Made by a program: the position numbers and the translations under genes
Part shown: positions 1 through 8,721 of the stretch, in pieces
How positions within the stretch are numbered: position 1 is the first letter of the stretch
Layout of the letters: every line of letters starts with the position of its first letter
NCBI GenBank assembly: GCA_905477785.1
Contig: CAJQGR010000077.1
Location: 1-39,533, forward strand
Direction of reading: 5' to 3'
DNA from: an uncultured Hellea sp.
Lineage (GTDB): Bacteria; Pseudomonadota; Alphaproteobacteria; Caulobacterales; Maricaulaceae
DNA: 39,533 nucleotides
The notes under the pieces: generated by a model
The model's database searches: none
What the model saw: only the letters and a program-made list of their open reading frames with translations
Told to the model about the DNA's origin: nothing

Positions 1-25
1 TTATTTTAATTAAAGGAGTTTGCAC

Positions 26-661
26 ATGAAAATTCAAAAATTAATCACTTTATTTGTATTTTCAATCCTTGCCTCATGTACTACCGCTACACCTTATCAG
101 CCAGCTTCAAAAACAGGTTCGTATGACGGTTTTAGCCAAACTAACATCGAAAAAGATAGGGTAAGAATAACATTTGGAGGAAATTCTCTAACTGACCGTG
201 AAACAGTAGAGAACTATCTTCTCTTCAGAGCAGCAGAAATTGCATTAGAAAAGAAATTTGATCACTTCATACTGGTAAAAAGAGATGTAGAAGAAAAAAA
301 GCGTATAAGAACAACATCTAGTTCACACTCTAGTATATATGACCCATATTTTGGGTACAGTTTTTTTAGCCCAAATTTTGGTTGGAGCCAGAGATACCCT
401 TACTCTAGTTTCGGAGGCTTTTCATCTGCCAGGTTATATGGAAGAGCAAGGTTTGGACATAGAGGATTTGGATACGGATCCGCCTTTAGATACGATCCAT
501 TTTTTGATGATATCGAAATACGCGAAATAATAAAATATAAAGCAACTGCAGAAGTTGTGTTTGGTAAAGGTAATAAACCAATGGATAAAGAAAATGCATT
601 TAATGCACCTGAAGTATATAAAAATCTAAAGGGTAAAATAATAAGACCAGAAATTAAATAA
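26..661 (+). CDS. CC0125/CC1285-type lipoprotein
   Basis: Predicted outer-membrane or periplasmic lipoprotein of unknown function, 211 residues. The N-terminus is a lipoprotein signal peptide with lipobox L-A-S-C, so the lipidated cysteine is Cys18. The segment after it (TPYQPA, then an RITFGGNSLTDRETVENYLL-like stretch at about 50-70) matches my memory of a conserved alphaproteobacterial lipoprotein family named after Caulobacter CC0125/CC1285. Residues 95-160 are rich in Gly, Phe, Tyr, Ser and Arg and look low-complexity or extended. I chose the ATG at 26 because AAAGGAG (12-18) sits 7 nt upstream; an in-frame TTG at 20 is too close to that site. The gene is followed directly by a clear terminator and seems monocistronic. 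The family assignment is recognition, not a search result; the molecular role is unknown. Confidence 0.72.
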   Translation: MKIQKLITLFVFSILASCTTATPYQPASKTGSYDGFSQTNIEKDRVRITFGGNSLTDRETVENYLLFRAAEIALEKKFDHFILVKRDVEEKKRIRTTSSSHSSIYDPYFGYSFFSPNFGWSQRYPYSSFGGFSSARLYGRARFGHRGFGYGSAFRYDPFFDDIEIREIIKYKATAEVVFGKGNKPMDKENAFNAPEVYKNLKGKIIRPEIK

Positions 662-682
662 TTACATAAACTAACAAGAGCT

Positions 683-714
683 AAAAAACCCATCTTTCAG
701 ATGGGTTTTTTTTT
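683..714 (+). terminator. Rho-independent terminator after the lipoprotein
   Basis: An A-run and CCCATCT (689-695), a TTC loop, then AGATGGG (699-705) and a run of nine T (706-714) form a textbook intrinsic terminator. The A-run before the stem would also pair with the T-run, so it could work in both directions, but no minus-strand gene needs it. It separates the lipoprotein from the iron-regulated receptor downstream. Confidence 0.9.
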
Positions 715-747
715 AAATAAATAACAAATAAAATTTATATTTACACT

Positions 748-762
748 TGCGAATAATTCTCA
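748..762 (+). promoter_or_regulatory. Fur-box-like operator 1
   Basis: TGCGAATAATTCTCA is a 7-1-7 quasi-palindrome (TGcGAAT-A-ATTcTCA) of the kind bound by Fur (consensus TGATAATNATTATCA). It lies 54-68 nt upstream of the chosen start of a TonB-dependent siderophore receptor, as expected for iron repression. The same sequence recurs in reverse orientation at 788-802. Confidence 0.72.
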
Positions 763-787
763 ATTGCATTAGGAGATTTTCTGTTAA

Positions 788-802
788 TGAGAATTATTCG
801 CA
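788..802 (+). promoter_or_regulatory. Fur-box-like operator 2
   Basis: TGAGAATTATTCGCA is the exact reverse complement of the site at 748-762. It ends just before the AAGG ribosome-binding site (804-807) of the TonB receptor. With one flanking base, the two sites form 16-bp perfect inverted arms (747-762 and 788-803) separated by 25 nt. Binding here would cover the leader, so repression by blocking elongation or looping is conceivable. I could not place a convincing -35/-10 pair between the sites. Confidence 0.68.
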
Positions 803-815
803 AAAGGTAAAAATA

Positions 816-2999
816 ATGTTTATCAGAACACATACTAAAAATTTTCATGAATTACTTCTTGGATTAAGTTTATCAGTACTATCCAGTTCAATAGCAGTCG
901 CCCAATCTTATTCGGGGTCCAGCGAGAACAAAAAAGTTGAAGAAATTGTCGTCACCGGAAAATACTTGTTTTCAGATCAAGTTAATGCGCTTAAAAGTCC
1001 AACGCCAATCATTGACGTCCCGCAATCACTTTCCATTATAACGGCTAATCAAATCACAAACCAAGGGTTTGATAGTGTCGGCGACATCATCAATTATATT
1101 CCAGGCGTCACCAACTCCCAGGGCGAGGGTCATCGTGATTCAGTTGTTTTCCGAGGTGTTCGTTCAACATCTGACTTCTTCGTCGATGGTGTACGCGATG
1201 ATGTTCAATATTATCGCAGTCTTTACAATATCGACCAAGTTGAAATTCTACGCGGCGCTAATGCGCTCCTATTCGGTCGCGGCGGTACAGGCGGCCTCGT
1301 TAATCGAGTAACAAAAAAAGGTCAAATTGGTGAAGATTTTACAGGTTACAAGGCAGCCATCGATACATTTGGCGCTTTTGCAGCCGAAATCGACAGTAAC
1401 TTTGCAGCAAGCGACACTTCAGCATTCCGTATCAATGCCATATATGAGAGCCTGAATAACCACCGTGATTTCTATGATGGCGACCGGATTGCATTTAACC
1501 CAACAGTGCGTTTTGAACTAAGCCCATCGTCCACAGTCGATTTGTCTTATGAATATATCGATAATGAACGTTTCATTGACCGCGGTATTCCTATTAATGA
1601 TTTGGCTGGCGGCGACTTCCAGCCCGTTGAAGCTTTTGAGAACATTGTTTTTGGTGACCCAGAACTAAATACAGCTGAAGCTAAAGCTCACATCTTACGC
1701 GCAACATTGACACAAAACTTCTCTGACAACTTTAAGGGTGTTTTTAACGCAACTTATAGTGACTTTGATAAACTATATCAAAACTTCTATTCACAAGACC
1801 TGCGCTCTCTAACGACAGACAGGACAAGCGGTATCGTTCGTCTCGACGGTTATGTCGATACAACTCAGCGTAAGAGCTTTAACATCTCAGGCAACCTTAT
1901 TGGTGAATATGCTACGGGCGGTATTGAGCACACAATCGTGACAGGCATAGAGTATCGCGGCACATCAAACAACAATGATCGTTTCAATCCCGAATTCCCA
2001 TTTGGGGCTGATGGTATCGGCGATGATCGTGAAGATTTTATTATCGCGCGTCCTTTAAACTTATCCGGCGGTTCTGGCGTAGACTCTGATGATAATGTAT
2101 TTACTGTTACATTTACAGGCCTCAATGATCAAACAGAGTCAGATATTAAAGTCTTCTCTGCTTTCATCCAAGACGAAATAGCGGTTTCCGATAACTTTGA
2201 CATTATTCTGGGCGGACGATTTGATAGCTTTGATATGTCAACAGATGATATTGGACGCAATACTTATGGCTTATCGCGTACAGATGAAAAGTTTTCCCCG
2301 CGTGCGGGTCTGGTTTTTAAGCCTCAAGAAAATATCTCTGTTTACGGTAGCTATAGCCAAAGTTTCCTGCCCCGTACAGGAGAACAATTCGCAGGCCTAA
2401 GAAGATCTTCCCCTGGAAGTGTTCAAAGCGACATTCTCTCACCTGACGAATTTGAAAACCTGGAGGCAGGTCTTAAATGGGACTTAATAGACGGCCTCAG
2501 CTTTACAGCGTCAGTTTTCAAAAATGAGTCAATGCGTGCCTCACGTGCAGATATAAATGCAGACGAAACAGAAGTGCAAGGATTGTCAGTTGATGGCTTC
2601 GAGCTTCAACTTGAAGGTGAAGTCACAGACCGTCTGTACGTTCGGGCAGGTTATGCCAACCTCACCGGTGAAACATCTAATGGCGGTGTTACACCGCGTG
2701 AATTACCTAAGAAGACCTTCTCAATCTGGACCAATTATAGAGTCACAGACAAATTTGGTTTTGGCCTGGGAGCTACTCATCAAGGTGAGGCATTGACAGG
2801 TAATGGAAGCGCAACATTCCTCCCCTCTTTCACTCGTTTTGACGCTGCAGCTTATTATGATGTGAATGATACTTTTCGTGTTCAAATCAATGTTGAAAAC
2901 CTGACAGATACGCTATACTTCCCATCATCGCACAGCACACACCAGGCAACAGTTGGAGTACCGCTCAACGCACGCATCTCTGTATCAGGACGCTTTTAA
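816..2999 (+). CDS. TonB-dependent siderophore receptor
   Basis: Outer-membrane gated beta-barrel for ferric siderophore uptake, energised by TonB-ExbBD. The 727-residue product has a signal peptide, then a TonB-box-like EEIVVTG. A plug domain follows, containing TPTPIIDVPQSLSIIT, FRGVRSTSDFFVDGVRDD and the conserved VEILRGANALLFGRGGTGGLVN. A long 22-strand-type barrel region ends in SGRF with a C-terminal Phe, as expected for barrel insertion. The plug resembles the FhuA/Fiu/FepA siderophore class; the ligand cannot be told. An open frame extends up to 747, but the ATG at 816 has AAGG at 804-807 and a good signal peptide, and an earlier start would lie across the operators. Two Fur-like boxes precede it. 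Base composition and arginine codons (CGC/CGT rather than AGA) differ from neighbours, suggesting transfer or a different expression class. Confidence 0.92.
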   Translation: MFIRTHTKNFHELLLGLSLSVLSSSIAVAQSYSGSSENKKVEEIVVTGKYLFSDQVNALKSPTPIIDVPQSLSIITANQITNQGFDSVGDIINYIPGVTNSQGEGHRDSVVFRGVRSTSDFFVDGVRDDVQYYRSLYNIDQVEILRGANALLFGRGGTGGLVNRVTKKGQIGEDFTGYKAAIDTFGAFAAEIDSNFAASDTSAFRINAIYESLNNHRDFYDGDRIAFNPTVRFELSPSSTVDLSYEYIDNERFIDRGIPINDLAGGDFQPVEAFENIVFGDPELNTAEAKAHILRATLTQNFSDNFKGVFNATYSDFDKLYQNFYSQDLRSLTTDRTSGIVRLDGYVDTTQRKSFNISGNLIGEYATGGIEHTIVTGIEYRGTSNNNDRFNPEFPFGADGIGDDREDFIIARPLNLSGGSGVDSDDNVFTVTFTGLNDQTESDIKVFSAFIQDEIAVSDNFDIILGGRFDSFDMSTDDIGRNTYGLSRTDEKFSPRAGLVFKPQENISVYGSYSQSFLPRTGEQFAGLRRSSPGSVQSDILSPDEFENLEAGLKWDLIDGLSFTASVFKNESMRASRADINADETEVQGLSVDGFELQLEGEVTDRLYVRAGYANLTGETSNGGVTPRELPKKTFSIWTNYRVTDKFGFGLGATHQGEALTGNGSATFLPSFTRFDAAAYYDVNDTFRVQINVENLTDTLYFPSSHSTHQATVGVPLNARISVSGRF

Positions 3000-3136
3000 G
3001 AAAGATTTTTTATCCATACGATTTTAGATGCCAAAAAAAATAAAAATCATACACTTGATTTTTTATTAATTTAACGCGATATAGCCCGCCACAGTGGCAC
3101 GCTTTTTTTGTGCAATTATAATAGCAAGGATTTTTC

Positions 3137-3478
3137 ATGAGTTTACCAGGGCAAAATTTTAACGATCGCCTTAAAGAACAAAAGCAAGCTAAGTTAGCTA
3201 TGCTCAAGCGAGCCAAAGATAAACAACTTGATCCTGAGCAAAAAGCAAAGCTTCTAAAAGAAAGAGCCATCCGTAATGAAGAAAGAGCTAAGCGTGAAGC
3301 TGAAAAAGAAGCCTTACGCAAGTCAAAAATAGAAAAGCTAGCCCTAGAAAAAGCTGAAAAAGATAGAAAAAATAAATTAGCTCAAGAAGCAGCACAAAAA
3401 GCAAAAGTAGAAATGGAGCGAGCCGCAAAGGCCCGTAGAGATGCCAAGTATGCAGCCAGAAAAGCACGCAAACGCTAG
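3137..3478 (+). CDS. DUF6481 family charged protein
   Basis: Small, very basic and acidic 113-residue protein, almost entirely Lys, Arg, Glu and Ala, predicted to be one long helix or coiled coil. The N-terminal FNDRLKEQKQAKLAML and the C-terminal ARRDAKYAARKARKR match the pattern I associate with DUF6481 proteins of alphaproteobacteria. The ending RDAxYAARKARK is especially characteristic. There is no signal peptide or membrane segment, so it is probably cytosolic. The ATG at 3137 follows CAAGGA (3124-3129). Its last 4 nt overlap the 3' end of ubiE on the other strand. Function is unknown; nucleic-acid binding is only a guess from the charge. Confidence 0.75.
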   Translation: MSLPGQNFNDRLKEQKQAKLAMLKRAKDKQLDPEQKAKLLKERAIRNEERAKREAEKEALRKSKIEKLALEKAEKDRKNKLAQEAAQKAKVEMERAAKARRDAKYAARKARKR

Positions 3479-4236
3479 ATCTTCCAGCCCCAATATAAAG
3501 TTGCAATTCCCCCTGAAAATTTTCTAAAGGAAACTTTAGAAAATCCAGAAGTTTCAATCATACTGGAAAACTTATTTTGGCTAGGGAATCTACGTATGGA
3601 TTCAACCAAGTATTGATAACTCTCAACTTCGCCTGCAAGCAGATTTCCAATCTTAGGAATAAAGCTGAATGAGTAAGTATCATAAATTTTTCGTAAGTTT
3701 TTATCTTCAGGTGTTGAAAACTCGAGTACAAATAGTCTTCCGCCCGGTTTCAATACTCTAAAAAATTCGGTTAGAGCAGACTGTCTGTCTGTTACATTTC
3801 TAATCCCAAAAGCTATCGTAAGAACATCAGCACAATTGTCAGGAAAAGGAAGTTTTTGTGCGTCTCCGCAAACACGTGAAATGTTATTTTTATTCTTTAT
3901 TTGATCAATTCCAGCCAACAACATTTGATCATTTATATCACATATATATGCAGTAGCGGATTCTCCTCCACGCCGGACCCTAACCGCCTCAGCACGTTTT
4001 AAAAATCTATGCGCTAAATCACCTGTGCCTCCAGCGACATCAATTAATATCTCTCTTGGTTGAGGGTTTATTTTTGTGATAGTAAGGTTTTTCCATAAAC
4101 GATGAACACCAAATGACATAGCATCGTTCATTAAATCATATTTTCCAGCTACAGAGTCAAAAACGTTTTTTACTCGTTCTTTTTTTTCTTCAACTGGTAT
4201 CTCTTGATAACCAAAATCGATTGTATTTTTATTCAT
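3475..4236 (-). CDS. ubiE: Ubiquinone/menaquinone biosynthesis C-methyltransferase UbiE
   Basis: SAM-dependent C-methylation of 2-polyprenyl-6-methoxy-benzoquinol (and demethylmenaquinol where present), making quinone for the respiratory chain encoded further along. The 253-residue length is typical. VRNVFDSVAGKYDLMNDAMSFG-like residues at about 22-43 are the family N-terminal signature (here VKNVFDSVAGKYD). DVAGGTGD at 66-73 is SAM-binding motif I. Downstream come the GDAQKLPFPDN acidic loop, the AFGIRNVTD motif and RVLKPGGRLFVLEFS. The start ATG at 4236 keeps the full N-terminus. It stands alone on the minus strand with no ubiB next to it, unlike in many alphaproteobacteria. A short insertion (RVRRGGESAT) sits after motif I. 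Confidence 0.95.
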   Translation of the reverse strand: MNKNTIDFGYQEIPVEEKKERVKNVFDSVAGKYDLMNDAMSFGVHRLWKNLTITKINPQPREILIDVAGGTGDLAHRFLKRAEAVRVRRGGESATAYICDINDQMLLAGIDQIKNKNNISRVCGDAQKLPFPDNCADVLTIAFGIRNVTDRQSALTEFFRVLKPGGRLFVLEFSTPEDKNLRKIYDTYSFSFIPKIGNLLAGEVESYQYLVESIRRFPSQNKFSSMIETSGFSKVSFRKFSGGIATLYWGWKI

Positions 4237-4357
4237 ATTCTACGAATGCCTTCATTATAATCCTTAAGCTAGACGACACACTAGCGCACCACAAGACCAT
4301 ACCCATAAATACTGAATGTGGCTCTTGCTATCTACAGAAAAATTGCGAAAATTAAAT

Positions 4358-5086
4358 ATGTTTAAAATTAAAAAAATTGATTCGTTATTTTTCACGTCTT
4401 TTATATGTTTTATCTCACTCACCCTTACCGGATGTAGTGATGGTGGGGTTTCAAAATCCTCGCAAACAATAGAAAAAAATTCGGATGTCTCGCCATATTT
4501 AATAGAAAATGACCATACTGTTGGTTCAAATAACGCCCCAGTCACTATTGTTGAATATGCTTCCGTAGCATGTGGTGCATGTGCCAATTGGCACAACCAA
4601 GTATACCCAGAACTTAAGAGTAAATATGTCGATACGGGAAAAGTAAAATATGTTTTCCGAGAATTTATCACTGGGGTTCCAGAATATGCAGATGCAGGTT
4701 TTATGATTGCACTCTGTGCACCAGAAGAGAATTACTTTAAGAATATTGCTCTACAATTTAAGCGGCAACAACAAATATTTAAGATGGGGTCAGAAGGAAA
4801 AGCACGTGAAGCGTATATTGGAATAGCTAAGTCTGCTGGATTATCAGAAGATAAGTTTTTAGAATGTATGCAGAATCAAGAACTACGATCTGAGTACCGA
4901 AATAAAATGCAATCGGGTAAAGATATGGGCATCAATGCTACACCTACATTTATTATAAATGGTAAACAAGAAAAGGTATTTACCTTGGAATCCATCGAAG
5001 AATTAATTATACCATTAATAGGTGTTACAGAAATTAAAGAAGATACTATTGAAGACTCCACTTCAACAGAGGCTATTAGTGGTTAA
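4358..5086 (+). CDS. DsbA-like thioredoxin-fold lipoprotein
   Basis: Periplasmic, lipid-anchored thiol-disulfide oxidoreductase, 242 residues from the ATG at 4358. Signal peptide with lipobox L-T-G-C (Cys26), then a DsbA/Thioredoxin_4-type domain. VTIVEYASVACGACANWH contains the CGAC active site (Cys72, Cys75). The cis-proline loop is GINATPTFIINGK. The acidic tail after about residue 225 is variable. An upstream in-frame ATG at 4316 would put 14 residues before the signal peptide and lacks a ribosome-binding site, so I prefer 4358. Stop is 5 nt before smc; a DsbA-like gene just before smc is a familiar alphaproteobacterial arrangement, although the mutY and DUF721 genes often found upstream are absent here. 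It could serve general disulfide formation or cytochrome assembly. Confidence 0.88.
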   Translation: MFKIKKIDSLFFTSFICFISLTLTGCSDGGVSKSSQTIEKNSDVSPYLIENDHTVGSNNAPVTIVEYASVACGACANWHNQVYPELKSKYVDTGKVKYVFREFITGVPEYADAGFMIALCAPEENYFKNIALQFKRQQQIFKMGSEGKAREAYIGIAKSAGLSEDKFLECMQNQELRSEYRNKMQSGKDMGINATPTFIINGKQEKVFTLESIEELIIPLIGVTEIKEDTIEDSTSTEAISG

Positions 5087-5091
5087 TTCTG

Positions 5092-8000
5092 ATGGGGTCC
5101 CTGGTATTTAATCAAATCAAGTTAACAGGGTTCAAATCATTTGTAGAGCCAACTGATTTTATTATAAAGTCTGGCTTAACAGGAATAGTTGGCCCAAATG
5201 GGTGCGGGAAATCAAACCTGCTCGAGGCAATTAGATGGGTAATGGGGGCAAACTCTGCTAAAGCAATGCGCGGAGCTGCCATGGAAGATGTTATTTTTTC
5301 AGGTACCAAACAAAGGCCTGGCCGCAATCAAGCATATGTAACCCTCACAATTGATAATAGCTCGAGAATTGCACCTTCAATTTTTAATGACAATGATACA
5401 CTTGAAATTACGAGAATAATAACGAAAGGCAAAGGATCCGCCTACAAAGTAAACAATCGAACTGTAAGAGCTAAAGATGTTCAGCTTTTATTTGCTGATG
5501 CTAGCACCGGAGCCAACTCTCCAGCATTAGTTAGGCAAGGTCAAATTAATGAATTAATTTCAGCAAAGCCCTCTAATAGACGTCGTATTTTAGAAGAAGC
5601 TGCCGGTATATCTGGACTTTATTCAAGAAGACATGAGGCTGAACTACGACTTAAAGCTGCAGAAACTAATTTATCTCGGCTTGACGTAATATTGGGACAA
5701 ATTGAAAGCCAACTTTTATCTTTAAAACGGCAATCAAGACAAGCTGCTAGATATAAACGGCTTGCGGGAGAAATACATGAATATAAAGCCTTATTGTGGC
5801 TTATAAGATGGTCAGCTGCACTTGAAGGTCATGAGCAATCCTCAGAAACAGTCAGAAAATGTGAGAAATTAGTTTCTGATACTGCATTAAAAGCTCTGAA
5901 CATTCAAAATATTGCCGAAAAAATGCGAGTTTCACTTGAGCCAAAGCGTGAGGAGCAAATAATAGCAGCAGCAGTTTTAGGAAGATTGAATGCTTCAAAA
6001 GAAGCTTTAGAGAATGAGGAGTATGCTGCTAAATCAGAACTACGAAAACTAGAAACTCAAAAGGAACAGCTCGAAACAGATCTTTCTCGAGAAAAAGGCA
6101 TTGTAGAAGATGCATCAATTGCAGAGGCAAGACTAAATAGTGAGTTTGAAAAATTAAATTCAGCTGAAGATATAAGTTTAGTATTGCAAGAAGCAGCTGA
6201 TAGCGCGGAATTGGCAATATCAAAAAGGTCAAACCTAGAGAGTGAATATAATGAGTACACTCGAAAGATAGCAGATCATATTGCGAGAAATGAAGCAATT
6301 AATAAAGAAAAAAAACAAATAGAAGACCGACTTAAAAAACTTAAAGAAGAAGATGGAGAAATAAATTATAAATTAAATGATATAAAAGGAGAAAAAAATT
6401 CTAGTGAAAATCTTTTTTCAACTGAAGCAAAACAAGCTTTAATTGATCTAGAACTTGCAAGAAAAAAAGAATTAAGCCATTTGGCAGTAAAACAAAGCAT
6501 TGAAAATAAGTGTAATATTGCCAGTGAATTATTTCAAAAGTCTCAAAATAAATTATCTACTCTTCTTGCAGAAAAATCAGCACTTAAAAAAGTTATTACT
6601 CGTGCGTACGACTCTAATTGGACGCCCGTCTTATCTTTGCTTGACGTTCAAAAGGGGTATGAGTTAGCAATTGCTGCATCAGTGGGAGAAGATTTGGATG
6701 CAGCAATTGATAATGGAGCAAATTTAAGGTGGTCTGGTGCGCCTACGCCATCACAAACTTTACCGCCAGGAGCACAATCAATAACTCATTTTGTTAAAGC
6801 ACCTCGTGAATTGCAAGCTAGAATGTCTCAGATAGGTGTAGTTAATGTCGAAAAAATAGTCACATTGGCTAGAGAATTAAAACCAGGACAGTGCCTTGTA
6901 ACAGTTGAAGGTCATGTAGCGCGATGGGATGGATTTGAAATAACTGCAGGAACGGAAACTTCCGCAGCCATTAAAATAAAACAACAAGCAAGAATAAATG
7001 AAATCACAGAAGAAATAAATGTCCTTGAAAGAGAAACTAATAACTATCGAACTAACCTTGAAAAACTAAAAAGTGATTTGTCCTCAGCAACTGATGAAGT
7101 TTTGCTAGCGAAAAAAGCTCTCCCTGAACTTGAAAGACGTGAAAGGTCTGCTCAACTTGCTAAAGTAAAGTATGAATCAGATATAACAACACAAATTATA
7201 AAAAAGCAGTCTCTTGTTGGGCGAAAAGATCAGATCACTAATGAAATAACAAAATTAAATGCACAATATGAACCTTTATTACAACTTCATTCAAATCTTT
7301 CAAAAGTTGAAGATCTTTCAAAAGTACAGAATGACGTATCCATAAGACTTAATAATGCAAGGTCTATTGCAGATGAAAAAAGTGGCCTATATCAAGGCTT
7401 AAAAAATGAACTACAAACAAGATCCTTGAGACTTAGGTCTGTTGTAGAAGAGAGATCAAATTGGAAAATTCGTTCTGAAACAGCCACATCACGCGTTATT
7501 ATACTCGAGGGAAGGCTGAGTGCAGTTGAACTCGTTCTAAGTAAAGCACTAAATAATCCTGATGAGTTTAGCGATAGAAGAAATAAGTTATTTAGAGAAT
7601 TAGAAAAAGCTGAAAAAAAACGATCTGATGCAGCTGATACGCTCGCAAAGGCAGAAAAAGAATTTCAAGAAACTGATAGAACAGCTAGATCCGCAGAAGC
7701 TAAAGCCAGCGAAGCTCGTGAAACAAGAGCATCTGCTCTGGCGCATGAGATAGCTGCTAAAGAAAAAATAGTAGAAACTCAAGCTCGTATTAATGAAGCC
7801 CTTCAGTGTACACCAGAAGACTTACCTACACATCTTATTAATCTAAAACCAGACAGCGCACTTTCTGAATATGATATTGAACGCAAAATTGAGAGACTTT
7901 CTAATGAGCGCGAAAGAATGGGCGATGTAAATTTACGTGCTGATGAAGAAACTAATGAGCAAAAAGATAAGTTTGAAGAGCTAAACAAAGAGCGTTTGGA

Positions 8001-8544
8001 CTTACAAGCCGCAATTAACAGGCTTAGGGATGGGATCAGTGAATTAAATGCAGAAGGAAGACAACGCCTTCTTAAAGCATTTGATATCGTAAATGAACAT
8101 TTTAGCAAACTATTTAAAACTCTTTTTGGTGGAGGTGAAGCCTCACTTGCTCTAACAGAATCCGATGATCCTTTAGAGGCTGGTCTAGAGGTAATGGTTA
8201 GTCCGCCAGGAAAAAAACTAGGCTCTATGTCACTCATGTCAGGTGGAGAGCAAGCCTTAACAGCCACTGCGCTAATATTTGCAGTATTTTTATCAAATCC
8301 TGCTCCGATTTGTGTATTAGATGAAGTTGATGCCCCCTTAGACGACACCAATGTAACAAGATATTGCAATCTCCTTGATGCAATGACAAAACAAACAAAA
8401 ACCAAATTCATAGCCATAACACATAATGCAGTTACAATGAGTCGAATGGATAGACTTTTTGGCGTTACGATGGCAGAGCAAGGTGTATCGCAACTTCTAT
8501 CAATGGAGCTTGGGGATGCTAAGAATTTAGTTGCGGATGAATAA
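5092..8544 (+). CDS. smc: Chromosome segregation protein SMC
   Basis: ATPase of the bacterial condensin (with ScpA/ScpB), compacting and separating the chromosome; 1150 residues, full length. N-terminal head has Walker A GPNGCGKS (34-41). Two long coiled coils (about 165-500 and 650-940) flank a hinge domain (about 505-640, SLLDVQKGYELAIAASVGED onward). The C-terminal head has the ABC signature MSGGEQALTATALIF (about 1050) and Walker B with D-loop ICVLDEVDAPLDD (about 1073-1085). The ATG at 5092 is 5 nt after the DsbA-like gene, so the two are probably cotranscribed; the start MGSLVFNQIKLTGFKSF is the expected N-terminus. No frameshift or missing motif seen. Confidence 0.97.
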   Translation: MGSLVFNQIKLTGFKSFVEPTDFIIKSGLTGIVGPNGCGKSNLLEAIRWVMGANSAKAMRGAAMEDVIFSGTKQRPGRNQAYVTLTIDNSSRIAPSIFNDNDTLEITRIITKGKGSAYKVNNRTVRAKDVQLLFADASTGANSPALVRQGQINELISAKPSNRRRILEEAAGISGLYSRRHEAELRLKAAETNLSRLDVILGQIESQLLSLKRQSRQAARYKRLAGEIHEYKALLWLIRWSAALEGHEQSSETVRKCEKLVSDTALKALNIQNIAEKMRVSLEPKREEQIIAAAVLGRLNASKEALENEEYAAKSELRKLETQKEQLETDLSREKGIVEDASIAEARLNSEFEKLNSAEDISLVLQEAADSAELAISKRSNLESEYNEYTRKIADHIARNEAINKEKKQIEDRLKKLKEEDGEINYKLNDIKGEKNSSENLFSTEAKQALIDLELARKKELSHLAVKQSIENKCNIASELFQKSQNKLSTLLAEKSALKKVITRAYDSNWTPVLSLLDVQKGYELAIAASVGEDLDAAIDNGANLRWSGAPTPSQTLPPGAQSITHFVKAPRELQARMSQIGVVNVEKIVTLARELKPGQCLVTVEGHVARWDGFEITAGTETSAAIKIKQQARINEITEEINVLERETNNYRTNLEKLKSDLSSATDEVLLAKKALPELERRERSAQLAKVKYESDITTQIIKKQSLVGRKDQITNEITKLNAQYEPLLQLHSNLSKVEDLSKVQNDVSIRLNNARSIADEKSGLYQGLKNELQTRSLRLRSVVEERSNWKIRSETATSRVIILEGRLSAVELVLSKALNNPDEFSDRRNKLFRELEKAEKKRSDAADTLAKAEKEFQETDRTARSAEAKASEARETRASALAHEIAAKEKIVETQARINEALQCTPEDLPTHLINLKPDSALSEYDIERKIERLSNERERMGDVNLRADEETNEQKDKFEELNKERLDLQAAINRLRDGISELNAEGRQRLLKAFDIVNEHFSKLFKTLFGGGEASLALTESDDPLEAGLEVMVSPPGKKLGSMSLMSGGEQALTATALIFAVFLSNPAPICVLDEVDAPLDDTNVTRYCNLLDAMTKQTKTKFIAITHNAVTMSRMDRLFGVTMAEQGVSQLLSMELGDAKNLVADE

Positions 8545-8637
8545 CATTTTAAAAAATGACTCTGCACAGATTGTCGCACTTAAAAATAATGTAATAATTT
8601 ATAATAAAATCAGTTATTTAGTATATAAATGTCACTG

Positions 8638-8666
8638 TTGACTTATACTTGCCCAATAGGTAGGTT
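8638..8666 (+). promoter_or_regulatory. Candidate promoter of the F0 operon
   Basis: TTGACT (8638-8643) matches a -35 element well; 17 nt later TAGGTT (8661-8666) is only a weak -10. The position, 56-84 nt before atpI in the 177-nt gap after smc, makes it the best candidate. The rest of the gap (8545-8637) is AT-rich with nothing else recognisable. Confidence 0.35.
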
Positions 8667-8721
8667 CCGCCCGCTTTGGTAGAGTTTATTTTAGATTCTA
8701 TTGAGGTTCGAGTAAGTAACC

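Noticed and set aside
3086-3117. Possible terminator after the TonB receptor (GC block then seven T)
   Set aside because: Only a 4-bp stem (GCCA/TGGC) can be drawn, so pairing is too weak.
4264-4671. 135-codon minus-strand open frame over the DsbA-like gene
   Set aside because: Antisense of a recognised thioredoxin-fold protein, with no motif of its own.
7803-8579. 258-codon minus-strand open frame inside smc
   Set aside because: It is Ser/Leu-rich antisense of the SMC C-terminal head, whose motifs are clear on the plus strand.
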